From JABSOG01 sp041583135 (GTDB lineage Bacteria; Pseudomonadota; Gammaproteobacteria; Enterobacterales; Alteromonadaceae): a stretch of 64,000 nt of DNA. A program made the translations under genes and the position numbers. Numbering within the stretch: the stretch's first letter is position 1; each line of letters starts with the position of its first letter. Where the stretch lies: NCBI GenBank assembly GCA_041583135.1, contig JBFHGJ010000018.1, forward strand, positions 4,832-68,831, read 5' to 3'. The notes beneath the pieces were generated by a model, which saw nothing but the letters and a program-made list of their open reading frames with translations, made no database searches and was not told the origin of the DNA. This document shows, piece by piece, positions 1 through 8,372 of the stretch.

Positions 1-4
1 ACGT

Positions 5-80
5 GGAAGTATAGCTCAGTTGGGAGAGCATCGCCCTTACAAGGCGAGGGTCACTGGTTCGAGCCCAGTTACTTCCACCA
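5..80 (+). tRNA. tRNA-Val (anticodon UAC)
   Basis: The sequence folds as a complete 76-nt cloverleaf. The acceptor GGAAGTA (5-11) pairs with TACTTCC, followed by discriminator A and an encoded CCA. The anticodon stem TCGCC/GGCGA closes the loop CTTACAA, which places anticodon TAC at 38-40. The T-arm is ACTGG-TTCGAGC-CCAGT. This reads valine GUA codons. It may be the last member of a tRNA cluster that lies outside the window. The next gene is a tyrosine recombinase, and tRNA 3' ends are common attachment sites for such enzymes. Confidence 0.96.
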
Positions 81-194
81 TTCCTCCTCCCCCCTTTTTT
101 TAATTGCAGTATTATAAGTCTACACCCGAACAAACCATGTCTCCGACCGATAACGGTGCACACTTGCAGGTTTGTCATGTTGGCTCTTCGTAGC

Positions 195-309
195 TGGGGT
201 CAGACCCTCTCCTTGTAAGGTCAAGTGCCTTAACCAGACCCTTAGGACTGTTGTTAAGCTGACTAGTGTTAGTTTGACTTAGAGAAGTCAAGAAGATGGT
301 CCGACCCCA
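195..309. repeat. Segment bounded by 11-bp inverted repeats (TGGGGTCAGAC type)
   Basis: TGGGGTCAGAC at 195-205 is the reverse complement, with one mismatch, of GTCCGACCCCA at 299-309. Words of this GGGGTCAGACCC type often flank REP-associated transposase (RAYT) genes in gammaproteobacteria, as I remember them. No transposase lies between these copies, so this could be a non-autonomous remnant. The repeat pair is seen directly; the link to RAYT elements is inference. Confidence 0.4.
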
Positions 310-331
310 CGTGTCTGGTGCCGCAAAAGGT

Positions 332-480
332 GCTCGAACAAACCACCTCTACAACCCATCACCACACCCGAACAAACCACCGCTAGCCACAACACCAAGC
401 TTGAAGCGGGCACCGCAACAACCCAATACAATGGTGGGCGCTCGTTCCAACCGCCCACCCTATAACTCGAACAAAGCTTG
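332..480 (+). repeat. Dispersed hairpin repeat, copy A
   Basis: This stretch shares two blocks with the reverse complement of 36670-36757. The block at 332-358 has the core CCTCTACAACCCA, and the block at 418-480 has the core GCTCGTTCC followed by GCCCACCCTAT. In copy A the two blocks are separated by about 60 extra bases holding further CGAACAAACC words. GGTGGGCG (433-440) pairs with CGCCCACC (452-459) to give an 8-bp hairpin. It resembles the GGTGGGC...GCCCACC palindromic repeats scattered through many proteobacterial genomes. Confidence 0.65.
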
Positions 481-580
481 TCTCCCCCTTCCCTTTTCCG
501 AAATTCAAAATCGAAAAAACTTGGGATTTTAGCAACATAGCGTTAAATTAGACGACACTTTACCCCAGTTGTTTAACTGT

Positions 581-1540
581 ATGATTTTAAAAGACATTTG
601 TAGCCGTTTTATCACCTTTTGCGAGGTCACTCGCAAATTGTCTGAACATACCATTCGCGCCTACAAAAAGGATCTGGCCATTTTCTGTCAGCTACTGGGC
701 GAACAAACTCAACTACAGAACATCGACCGGCAGGCATTAAAGGGCTTTATTAACGCTTTGTGTCAGTCCGACGCCAGTATGTCATCGAACAAGCGGCGAA
801 TTGCCTGTGTCAAAGCCATGTTTCGTTGGTTGGAACTTGAAGATCTGGTGGCGGTCAACCCGTTTCATAAAATTGATATCAAGCTAAAACTACCAAGACG
901 CTTGCCGCGCAATATCCCCAATGGCGAGTTGACGTTGATGATCAAAAAGGCTCGTGCCGAACTTGGCCTTAGCACCAAACAGCGATACAGCCACAAAACC
1001 ATCGCCCCTTTGATCACCAGCAAGCGAGCACTCAATAAACTGACCACCGTGGTGGTCTTGGAACTATTGATCTCAACCGGCATTCGCGTTGGAGAGTTGG
1101 TGGCGATAAAAGAAGAACAGTTGTATTGGCAAGAAGGCCGTATTCGCATTCTCGGCAAAGGTCAGCGCGAACGCTATGTCTTTTTGCCAGATCCCGGCTT
1201 GATTGCGCTAGTAAAATGCTATTTGAAAATCAAACGGATCACCAATCCCGACTGCTCAACCTTATTGGTCAATAGCCGTGGCAAGGCCGCCTCGACACAA
1301 TTTATTCGTAAATTGATCAAAACCCTATCACAAAAGACCACCATCAGCCGCAATATTACGCCACATATGTACCGTCACTCTGCCGCCTGTCAGTTACTCG
1401 AAGCAGATGTCGATATACGATTTGTACAGCGTCTATTGGGTCATCACAGTATTTCGACCACCGAGATCTACACCCATGTCAACGACCGTGTACTACAACA
1501 AAAGATCACCAAAGCAGACGTAAGAAACACGATTTCCTAA
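581..1540 (+). CDS. XerC/D-like tyrosine recombinase (site-specific integrase)
   Basis: This is a tyrosine recombinase of about 319 residues with an N-terminal SAM-like core-binding domain and a C-terminal catalytic domain. The catalytic set is visible, numbered from the ATG at 581: Arg169 in STGIRVGEL, Lys193 in ILGKGQR, His262/Arg265 in HMYRH, His288 in LGHH, and the nucleophile Tyr297 in STTEIYTHV. An upstream in-frame TTG at 569 would add four residues. Neither start has a strong ribosome site. A stretch of about 25 residues before the first catalytic Arg looks longer than in XerC/XerD. It sits 0.5 kb after tRNA-Val, so an integrase role is plausible. It is not the housekeeping xerC or xerD by context. 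It could instead be an orphan Xer-like enzyme acting on repeats. Confidence 0.85.
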   Translation: MILKDICSRFITFCEVTRKLSEHTIRAYKKDLAIFCQLLGEQTQLQNIDRQALKGFINALCQSDASMSSNKRRIACVKAMFRWLELEDLVAVNPFHKIDIKLKLPRRLPRNIPNGELTLMIKKARAELGLSTKQRYSHKTIAPLITSKRALNKLTTVVVLELLISTGIRVGELVAIKEEQLYWQEGRIRILGKGQRERYVFLPDPGLIALVKCYLKIKRITNPDCSTLLVNSRGKAASTQFIRKLIKTLSQKTTISRNITPHMYRHSAACQLLEADVDIRFVQRLLGHHSISTTEIYTHVNDRVLQQKITKADVRNTIS

Positions 1541-1640
1541 CCTCTGTCAAAAAGCTGTAACGCCCCTGCGTTAATCTCTTTGGAAGAATCCCCCATTTTT
1601 ACTAAAATCTAGGCAACAGGTTAAAACTAAGACATCTCTT

Positions 1641-2939
1641 ATGGACTACAAACTTGCATTTTTAAAGGCCATCGAAATACTCCCCAAAGAGGTAGAACAC
1701 ACTTCTATGCTCAGGGTAGACAGATTGATGCACGCCGTACTCTCGCCAGCATTTTTACAACAGACGCCAAAAATTGTGATCACCGGCACCAATGGCAAAG
1801 GCAGTACCGCCATCATGGTCGATTCCATCATGCGGCAAAATGGTATCAAGACAGGACTATTTACCTCGCCCCACTTTTTAGAGTTCAGTGAACGTTTTCG
1901 CATTGCCGGGGAAATGCCCGACTATAAGCAGCTTTATCAACTTAGCAAGCATATCTTGGAACTCGCAGCGCAAATAGAAGCCGACTTACACCAGCGTTTT
2001 TGCTTTTTCGATATTCTATTTGTCATGGCACTGGCAATATTCGAACGCAATGATGCCGAGCTGTTGATTTTTGAAGCGGGCATTGGCGGACGCTACGATC
2101 CGGTTCGGTTACTTAAATCCCCACTCACTGCTTTGACCTCAGTGTCGAAAGAGCACACCAACATTTTAGGCGACACCGAAGAACTGATTGCCTTTGATAA
2201 ACTTGACGCCTGCTACCCCGGCGGCACCACGGTGTTAGGCCGCTTACCACTTGAGTTGATAGACAAACTTAAAACATATAGCGAATTGCGTAACGTCCAT
2301 TTGATCGAATCGGTCAGCCAAGTGCAAGTCGAAGGCACGACCATGAAGATCAGCGGCTACGATGATATTGAATTCAATCCCCAGGTGCTCGGACTGGTAC
2401 AGCAAACCAACATGCAAACCGCCATTGCGCTGTGTATGCATTATTATGGCGAAGAACTGCCGGAAGATTTTGCAAGGCAATGCAAACTCGGACTGGAGCT
2501 TTGCACCGTGCCCGGCAGATTTGAGAAGATAGCAGACAACCCGCCAATCTATATTGATGCCGCGCACACCAATGACGCCTTTGAAATGCTATTCGATACC
2601 ATTGCCAAAGACTTTGGCGACAAGCCAATCATCATGCTTGCCGGCATTTCTCAGCAACGAGACAATGTGATATTGGCCCAGCAACTCGGGGCAGTGGCCG
2701 ATGAGATAATCATCACTCAACCCCATTTTCGCGGAGAAGACCCGGAAAAGCTGTTCGTCCAATGCCGCACCAGCAAAACCAAGTTCCTAGAGCAGGATGT
2801 TCAGTCGGCCATTATTTTAGCCAAACAGCGGGCCGATGCCTGTGGAGGCCGTATTTTCGTGGTCGGTAGCCTGTTTTTGGCTGGTGAAGTGACAGCCCTT
2901 GAAAAAGGCATGCCTTTAGAGCAACTCTACCTGCACTAA
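1641..2939 (+). CDS. FolC-like Mur ligase paralogue (folylpolyglutamate synthase family)
   Basis: This 432-residue protein belongs to the Mur ligase/FolC family. It has the ATP-binding loop TGTNGKGST (about 48-56), the FTSPHFLEFSERFRI block, an SKEHTNILG segment matching FolC SIDHQAFLG, and the C-terminal DAAHTNDAF. FolC enzymes add glutamate to dihydropteroate and tetrahydrofolates. A canonical folC is present at 6060-7328, so this is a second, divergent member. The usual YEKAGI motif reads FDKLD here, keeping the Lys but losing the conserved context. Its substrate may therefore not be a folate. It lies 100 bp after the recombinase on the same strand and may be cargo. Confidence 0.8.
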   Translation: MDYKLAFLKAIEILPKEVEHTSMLRVDRLMHAVLSPAFLQQTPKIVITGTNGKGSTAIMVDSIMRQNGIKTGLFTSPHFLEFSERFRIAGEMPDYKQLYQLSKHILELAAQIEADLHQRFCFFDILFVMALAIFERNDAELLIFEAGIGGRYDPVRLLKSPLTALTSVSKEHTNILGDTEELIAFDKLDACYPGGTTVLGRLPLELIDKLKTYSELRNVHLIESVSQVQVEGTTMKISGYDDIEFNPQVLGLVQQTNMQTAIALCMHYYGEELPEDFARQCKLGLELCTVPGRFEKIADNPPIYIDAAHTNDAFEMLFDTIAKDFGDKPIIMLAGISQQRDNVILAQQLGAVADEIIITQPHFRGEDPEKLFVQCRTSKTKFLEQDVQSAIILAKQRADACGGRIFVVGSLFLAGEVTALEKGMPLEQLYLH

Positions 2940-3140
2940 TACATTCGCCATAGACAAGGACGTCTATCACCACCCCTTCCCTTCACTCGCAAGCGCAAAT
3001 GCTTTAATTTACTGACAATTGAAGCTACTATAAAGTTAACCTACTTAGTCTGCGGCAAACCACCATAGGCATGGGATACAGTGTTAAGTTCGTTTTACTT
3101 AAACAGGTGAATAATCACTGACAGGGACTTTTGATTCGAG

Positions 3141-4796
3141 ATGCGTCACGACTTTGCCAAAAACATTAAAATACTGGTCGTTGAAGATCAGCCTTTGGCA
3201 CAAAACTACCTCAAATACTCGCTGGAAAATCTAGGATTTGCCGGTATAGTCTTTGCCGAGCGCGCCAAAGAAGCCATCGAGTTTTGCCGCAGCATCGATT
3301 TTGACTTGGTGATGTGCTCGTTTAACCTCAGTAGAGGCAAAGATGGTTATCAGCTTTATGAAGAACTCAAAGAGCGCCATTTAATTCGTTTGAGCACCGG
3401 TTTTATTTTTATCAGCGCCGAAACCGAACCGGGTTTGGTGCATAGCGTACTTGAATTACAGCCAGACGATTTTTTGGTCAAACCCTTTACCTTAGGCGAT
3501 CTCGACCAGCGTGTCAGCCGAGTGTTGGTGCGCAAAAGCCGTTTTAAAGATATCTATCGTGCACTCGATAAAAATCACCTATCAAAAGCGATGCAGCTCA
3601 TCGATAGCCATTTGGCCGACAAAAGCTACGCCAAATCCATCCCACAACTGCTTAGGCTTAAAGGCGAGCTGTTGTTGCAAACCGAGGAATACACCAGAGG
3701 GCAGCGCTTTTTTGTCTCGGTACTTAAAATTCAAAAGCTGACTTGGGCGAAAATCGGTTTGATCAAATGCTTGATAGCGCTCAATATGGAAGATAAGGCA
3801 TTCAATCAGTTACAAGCGCTGACACAACAGCCCTCAACCCGCTTGCAGGCATTGGAACTCCTCAGTGAAGTGCACTTTAAACGGCATGAATACAACGAAG
3901 CCCTTGAAAGCCTTAAACAAGCCACCGAATTGTCGCCAAGAAACATCTTAAGACAAGATAAACTGGTCAACGTCGCCCGGTTAACCCATGACTATGAAAG
4001 CCAGTACAAAGCGGCCAGAGATATTGTCAAATACGCCAAAAATTCGCTCCACGAAAGCCCGGATATGTACTTAAACGTCGTGCGCTCAGGTATCGACCTA
4101 GCCCTGACCAACTACAATGAAGAACAACAGCTGCGCATATTAAAGCAAGCCAACGATTATATCTCCGAGCTTAAAACCACCTTCCCCAACGCCGATAAAC
4201 AAGACCAGCTCAATGTCATCAATGCCCGAATTCACTACCTTAGAGATGAAAAAGACAAAGCCAAACGGCTGATCAGCGAATTGGCCGTACAAGATGATGC
4301 GCCGATAGAAAACGTCGAAGACGAACTCGATAAAGCCAAATCGTTTCACGAACTGGGCTTTTACGAGCAGTCGAAATCGCTATTTGAAAAAATTGACAGC
4401 TATTGCAGTGAACAGCTCGATGACGTAAAAGGCATCAGTGCCTATATCCGCCAAGAAAAACAGCAAAGGGAAGAAATACAAGAAGGGCCGAAAGAGCTTA
4501 ACAACCGTGCTGTCAGCAGCTATCAAAGGGGCAATTATTTTGAGGCCTTTAATGCCTTTCGCCAAGCGTTTGCGCTTATCCCCAACAATGCCAGTATCGC
4601 TCTAAACCTGCTGCAAACCATCGGCAATCATCGTCAAATAAGCCTTGAAAACCCGGAAATACAACAGTTGATTGAAAAGTGCATCGACACCATCAACAAG
4701 GGCAAACTCGACGATGAACAAAGAGAAAGGTTAAAAGTGGTCAAAGACAAACTTAATATCGATACCCTGCAACTACCACCTGCCGCGTCGCAATAG
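3141..4796 (+). CDS. Receiver-domain protein with TPR tail; phosphoacceptor Asp replaced by Ser
   Basis: The 551-residue protein has an N-terminal response-regulator receiver (about 1-130). A long helical region with tetratricopeptide-like repeats follows (about 140-540; AIEFC and ALESLKQATEL segments). It has no DNA-binding or enzymatic output domain. The acidic pocket (Glu15, Asp16) and the conserved Lys114 in LVKPF are present. The residue where phospho-Asp is expected is Ser60 (FDLVMCSFNL; codon TCG at 3318-3320). Receiver-TPR proteins such as Vibrio VieB act by protein contacts. Without the Asp, this one is probably phosphorylation-independent. It stands alone, convergent with the dedD operon. 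Confidence 0.8.
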   Translation: MRHDFAKNIKILVVEDQPLAQNYLKYSLENLGFAGIVFAERAKEAIEFCRSIDFDLVMCSFNLSRGKDGYQLYEELKERHLIRLSTGFIFISAETEPGLVHSVLELQPDDFLVKPFTLGDLDQRVSRVLVRKSRFKDIYRALDKNHLSKAMQLIDSHLADKSYAKSIPQLLRLKGELLLQTEEYTRGQRFFVSVLKIQKLTWAKIGLIKCLIALNMEDKAFNQLQALTQQPSTRLQALELLSEVHFKRHEYNEALESLKQATELSPRNILRQDKLVNVARLTHDYESQYKAARDIVKYAKNSLHESPDMYLNVVRSGIDLALTNYNEEQQLRILKQANDYISELKTTFPNADKQDQLNVINARIHYLRDEKDKAKRLISELAVQDDAPIENVEDELDKAKSFHELGFYEQSKSLFEKIDSYCSEQLDDVKGISAYIRQEKQQREEIQEGPKELNNRAVSSYQRGNYFEAFNAFRQAFALIPNNASIALNLLQTIGNHRQISLENPEIQQLIEKCIDTINKGKLDDEQRERLKVVKDKLNIDTLQLPPAASQ

Positions 4797-4852
4797 GTCA
4801 ACCACTGGATGCAAGTTCTGTCATAAAGTTGGCTGTCGTTTGCCTTTGCAAG

Positions 4853-5323
4853 CTAGTGTGATGTCGGCCAGTCGTTAAAGAGATCTTTCAAATGCTGACT
4901 TTTGAATAAGTACAGGCCGGTAAAAAACAACGCCAATACGCTAGCGGCCAGTGCCGGTTCAAAATTGTAGTGATGTTTGCTGACCAAGTAAAAACTATGC
5001 AGGCCATCGGCCAACCAAGAGGCCCATAAAAACCATGGACCTTTACGCCACAGCTTGGGCAAAAAAGCGAAAGTTTTCTCTCGTCTAAAAGAGAACATCG
5101 CCGTGACCACCACAGCACCACAACCAATCGCCAAAGCGGTAAAGAAGTCATACTTGTTTGGATACAAAGATTGTAGCAACACCGTAGTATCGTTGCGGTT
5201 AGCCACCGACATGACCCAAATAATATAAGGCCGCAACAATACCAGCAACAGCAAGTAAAAGCCGACCGGCGGCTTCAGATAATGATGTTTGTCATAGTGA
5301 TCGAGGGTGTAGCGGCCAAACAT
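4853..5323 (-). CDS. DUF2919 family inner-membrane protein
   Basis: This 156-residue protein has about four hydrophobic segments (near 20-40, 63-80, 95-112 and 126-142) and a YDKHHYLKPP motif near the N-terminus. The sequence resembles the DUF2919 family of uncharacterised gammaproteobacterial membrane proteins. It starts 11 bp after the dedD stop and is probably the last gene of the accD-folC-dedD operon. In many relatives this slot holds cvpA-purF. No function is known to me. Confidence 0.7.
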   Translation of the reverse strand: MFGRYTLDHYDKHHYLKPPVGFYLLLLVLLRPYIIWVMSVANRNDTTVLLQSLYPNKYDFFTALAIGCGAVVVTAMFSFRREKTFAFLPKLWRKGPWFLWASWLADGLHSFYLVSKHHYNFEPALAASVLALFFTGLYLFKSQHLKDLFNDWPTSH

Positions 5324-5334
5324 CGACGCAGACT

Positions 5335-6057
5335 CTAGCTTTTGACTTTGTAGCTGGCAATTTTACCTTTCACACCAGCAATTTTGTTGACCTCATCCAT
5401 GGCTTTTTCCAATACCGCCTTATCAAGCTCCGGGCCAACATAAACCTTGGTCAACACCCGGCCGTTGTTAAAGCGCACATCCCGATTAAAAGTTGCAAAA
5501 CCGGCATCATTTAAACGCTTTTCAAGGGCAGCCACATTGGCCTTTTTACCAAAAACGCCAAGCTGGATCACCCAAGCATTGCTACTAAACGGACTGCTTT
5601 TTTCCACTGACCCCGAAGCTGTTGCTTTTGGCTGCGCTTGCTCAGAAGCGGTTGTAACCGGCGGCTGAGGGTTATCAAAGTCTACCGGTCTTGCGAGCGT
5701 ATTGACGGTAATGGTGTCGTTACTGAGCACCTCTTTACTTTGCTCCGCCGGTTGATTTAAGGTCAAGTCCACCAGCTCATCGGCGTCTACTGGCTGTTCA
5801 TCTGTGGTTTCCATCGATTCAGCCGGCAGATGTTGCTCAAACTCATTTTTTGGAAAGGGTTTGTCCTGCTGCACTTTCTCATAGTCACCACGTTCTGGAA
5901 TGTTTTTAAAGTCATCCTTGTGGCTATTTTTTTGACCATCGAGCACCGACGGAATAATGATCACCGCTGCGGCAACCAAAATAATACTGCCCACTAGGCG
6001 GTTGCGTAAATTGGTGGCTGGGTTGGTTTGTGTAGGTTGAGCTTTTTCTTGGGTCAT
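5335..6057 (-). CDS. dedD: DedD-like SPOR-domain cell-division protein
   Basis: This 240-residue protein has a short cytoplasmic N-terminus and one membrane segment (about 23-40, LVGSIILVAAAVIIIPSVL). A long acidic, Pro/Gln-rich periplasmic linker leads to a C-terminal SPOR domain (about 160-240; WVIQLGVFGKKANVAAL, then TKVYVGPELDKA). SPOR domains bind denuded septal peptidoglycan, and DedD helps constriction in E. coli. It lies 2 bp after folC, which matches the conserved accD-folC-dedD order and supports the name. The linker diverges, as expected for this family. Confidence 0.9.
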   Translation of the reverse strand: MTQEKAQPTQTNPATNLRNRLVGSIILVAAAVIIIPSVLDGQKNSHKDDFKNIPERGDYEKVQQDKPFPKNEFEQHLPAESMETTDEQPVDADELVDLTLNQPAEQSKEVLSNDTITVNTLARPVDFDNPQPPVTTASEQAQPKATASGSVEKSSPFSSNAWVIQLGVFGKKANVAALEKRLNDAGFATFNRDVRFNNGRVLTKVYVGPELDKAVLEKAMDEVNKIAGVKGKIASYKVKS

Positions 6058-6059
6058 GA

Positions 6060-7328
6060 CTACTCGCCTTGCATAACTGCTGCAATGGTAACAAAAGATC
6101 CGAATATGATTATCAGCGTATCGTCACAGCTTTGCTGTTTGGCCGCACTGAGCGCGTCAAGCGCGTTATCATAACATGAATATGGGCCGAGACTTTGTTT
6201 TTCAAGCGCCCCTTGTAAAATCGAAGCCTCAGCGCCCCGCTCACCGGGTAAACTGGCCAGAAACCAGCAATCGACCACCTCAGCCAGTTGTGCCAGCGTC
6301 CCGTCAATGTCCTTGTCTTTGAGCATACCGGCAACAGCGTAGACTTGACGGTAGCCTTGGCTTTTCATCTGTTTGAGCCGCCCAGCCAAATATCGCGCCG
6401 ACTCTACATTGTGCGCCACATCGATAATGGTTTTGGGCTGCTCGCCAATACATTGAAAACGGCCCTCAACGGTGATCTCCTTTAGTATTGACGCTAAACG
6501 TTCGTCACTTGGTAATGCCCCAAGCAGCTCTAGGGCTTTGACAGCGGTGGCAACATTTTGTAGTGGCATATTCGGCAGCGGCAGCGCGCTTAATTCAGCC
6601 GTTTCACTGCGCCAGTCAAAGCTTTTCCCGTTCTGTTGTACGTGAAAATCTTGGTTGATTTGATAACAGCTAGCGCCAATGTCCCGGGCATATTGAATAA
6701 CGCTTTGCGGCACATTGAACTCACCTATCACCACCGGTTTGGCCGCACGCATGATCCCGGCTTTTTCATAGCCGATGGCTTCTCTGTCACGGCCTAAAAA
6801 CGCCTGATGATCAATACTGACGGTGGTTATAATTGAAATGTCGGGGGTTACCATGTTGGTAGAATCCCCACGGCCGCCCATGCCGACCTCAACAATGGCA
6901 AAATCCACCGCCAACTGTTTAAACTGCCATAGTGCCGCTAAGGTGGTATATTCAAACGGCGTTAACGGCGTTTGCTTGCGGGCTTGTTCAATCGCTTCAA
7001 AGGCGGCAATAAAAGGCGCATCATCAGCCATTTGACCGTTGATGCGGACACATTCGTTAAATTTGACGATGTGGGGCGAACTAAACACGCCGGTACTAAA
7101 ACCTTGCGCCAGCAGAGCCGCTTCAAGCAAACTGGCGGTCGTACCTTTGCCGTTGGTGCCGCCGATAAGGATCACCCTACCCGGCAAATCACACACGCCA
7201 AGACGTTCACCGACCGATTGGATCCGCGCCAACCCTAAGTCGATGGTTTTTTGATGTTGAGATTGAATGAAAACAAGCCAATCGTCTAATGAATGACAAG
7301 ATTGGCTTGCTTGATTGACTATCGGCAC
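6060..7328 (-). CDS. folC: Bifunctional folylpolyglutamate/dihydrofolate synthase
   Basis: This 422-residue protein is the canonical FolC. It adds L-glutamate to dihydropteroate and to reduced folates, using ATP, in the cytoplasm. The P-loop is IGGTNGKGTT (about 54-63). Other landmarks are FSSPHIVKFNECVRI, EVGMGGRGDSTN, SIDHQAFLG, the YEKAGI motif with the conserved Lys, and DVAHN in the C-terminal domain. The start codon is GTG. It follows accD by 24 bp and precedes dedD by 2 bp, a conserved operon. A divergent paralogue is encoded at 1641-2939. Confidence 0.95.
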   Translation of the reverse strand: MPIVNQASQSCHSLDDWLVFIQSQHQKTIDLGLARIQSVGERLGVCDLPGRVILIGGTNGKGTTASLLEAALLAQGFSTGVFSSPHIVKFNECVRINGQMADDAPFIAAFEAIEQARKQTPLTPFEYTTLAALWQFKQLAVDFAIVEVGMGGRGDSTNMVTPDISIITTVSIDHQAFLGRDREAIGYEKAGIMRAAKPVVIGEFNVPQSVIQYARDIGASCYQINQDFHVQQNGKSFDWRSETAELSALPLPNMPLQNVATAVKALELLGALPSDERLASILKEITVEGRFQCIGEQPKTIIDVAHNVESARYLAGRLKQMKSQGYRQVYAVAGMLKDKDIDGTLAQLAEVVDCWFLASLPGERGAEASILQGALEKQSLGPYSCYDNALDALSAAKQQSCDDTLIIIFGSFVTIAAVMQGE

Positions 7329-7352
7329 AGCTGACTTCGCTAAGTAGACAAC

Positions 7353-8225
7353 TTAGGCGACGCGATGCTCAACTTCAGTTGAAGGTAGCTTTTGCAGTTT
7401 GGCCAATTGACGACCGATGGTGTCGCGCATATTGCGTCTATCGACAATCATGTCGATAGCGCCGTGCTCCAGCAAAAACTCGGTGCGCTGGAAACCCTCA
7501 GGTAGAGTTTCACGTACGGTCTGCTCGATAACGCGAGGGCCGGCAAAACCGATCAGGGCTTTAGGCTCAGCCATGTTGATATCGCCGAGCATTGCCAATG
7601 AAGCCGACACACCACCCATCGTCGGATGGGTCAGCACAGAAATATAAGGCAAGCCTTTATCGCTCATGCGTGCCAAAGCCGCACTGGTTTTGGCCATCTG
7701 CATCAAAGACATCAAGGCTTCTTGCATACGTGCGCCACCACTGGCGGCAAAGCAAACCAATGGCAGATTGTTCTCTAAGCAGGCATTGACAGCGGCAACA
7801 AACTTAGCGCCGACCACAGAGGCCATCGAACCGCCCATGTAGCTATATTCAAACGCACAAGCAACAACCGGTGCACCTTTTAGGCGTCCTTGCATAACCA
7901 CCAAGGCGTCTTTTTCGCCGGTGGCTTTTTGTGCTTGGACGATACGATCTTTATATTTTTTCGAATCGACGAACTTCAATACGTCTTGTGGCTCTAGCCC
8001 GGCGGCCAACTCTTGAACATCTCCTTGGTCAAGGAATGATTCTAGGCGATCACGGGCCGAGATGTTCATGTGGTTGTCGCATTTTGGGCAAACAAATTGC
8101 TGGCGCTGAAGTTCTTCTTTGTACAGCACGGCATCACAAGCGTTACATTTGCTCCACAATCCCTCAGGAATATTCTTACGGCTAGTCGATTTCGGTTTTG
8201 ACAGAATTTTTTCAAGCCAACTCAT
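7353..8225 (-). CDS. accD: Acetyl-CoA carboxylase carboxyltransferase subunit beta
   Basis: AccD, 290 residues, forms with AccA the carboxyltransferase that moves CO2 from biotin to acetyl-CoA, the committed step of fatty-acid synthesis. The N-terminal zinc ribbon is complete (Cys27, Cys30, Cys46, Cys49). The crotonase-like core shows AASGGARMQEALMSLMQM, PTMGGVSASLAMLGD and FAGPRVIEQT. The length is slightly under the E. coli protein (304). The gene lies between truA and folC in the usual order. A 147-bp gap with no recognised site separates it from truA. Confidence 0.97.
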   Translation of the reverse strand: MSWLEKILSKPKSTSRKNIPEGLWSKCNACDAVLYKEELQRQQFVCPKCDNHMNISARDRLESFLDQGDVQELAAGLEPQDVLKFVDSKKYKDRIVQAQKATGEKDALVVMQGRLKGAPVVACAFEYSYMGGSMASVVGAKFVAAVNACLENNLPLVCFAASGGARMQEALMSLMQMAKTSAALARMSDKGLPYISVLTHPTMGGVSASLAMLGDINMAEPKALIGFAGPRVIEQTVRETLPEGFQRTEFLLEHGAIDMIVDRRNMRDTIGRQLAKLQKLPSTEVEHRVA

Positions 8226-8372
8226 TTTTTCTCTCTTCTAACTTCTTATGATGTTCGCGTTTAATAAACCGCGCGCCACAGGCATAATTTTGCGCCATAT
8301 TAGAACATATTCGGCGCCCTGTTGAGTAGTCCAAATTGCATTATCAAGCGGATTTATTTACAGATCTCCGCT

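Larger units (their letters stand above)
81..580. other. Gene-free, repeat-rich gap between tRNA-Val and the recombinase
   Basis: No credible gene is seen in these 500 bases. The one open frame (296-532) has a low-complexity Pro/Asn-rich translation that follows the DNA repeats. The gap holds an 11-base inverted pair (195-205 and 299-309) and several copies of a CGAACAAACCA-like word near 127, 334, 369 and 467. It also holds the hairpin-bearing repeat annotated separately. I see no clear terminator after the tRNA beyond a short T-run near 95-102. Confidence 0.6.

Noticed and set aside
55..80. Second copy of the tRNA-Val 3' end marking the far side of an island
   Set aside because: I could not find a matching copy by eye elsewhere in the window. 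It may lie outside it.
296..532. 78-residue frame in the gap after tRNA-Val
   Set aside because: It coincides with the DNA repeats, has a low-complexity Pro/Asn-rich product, and no ribosome site.
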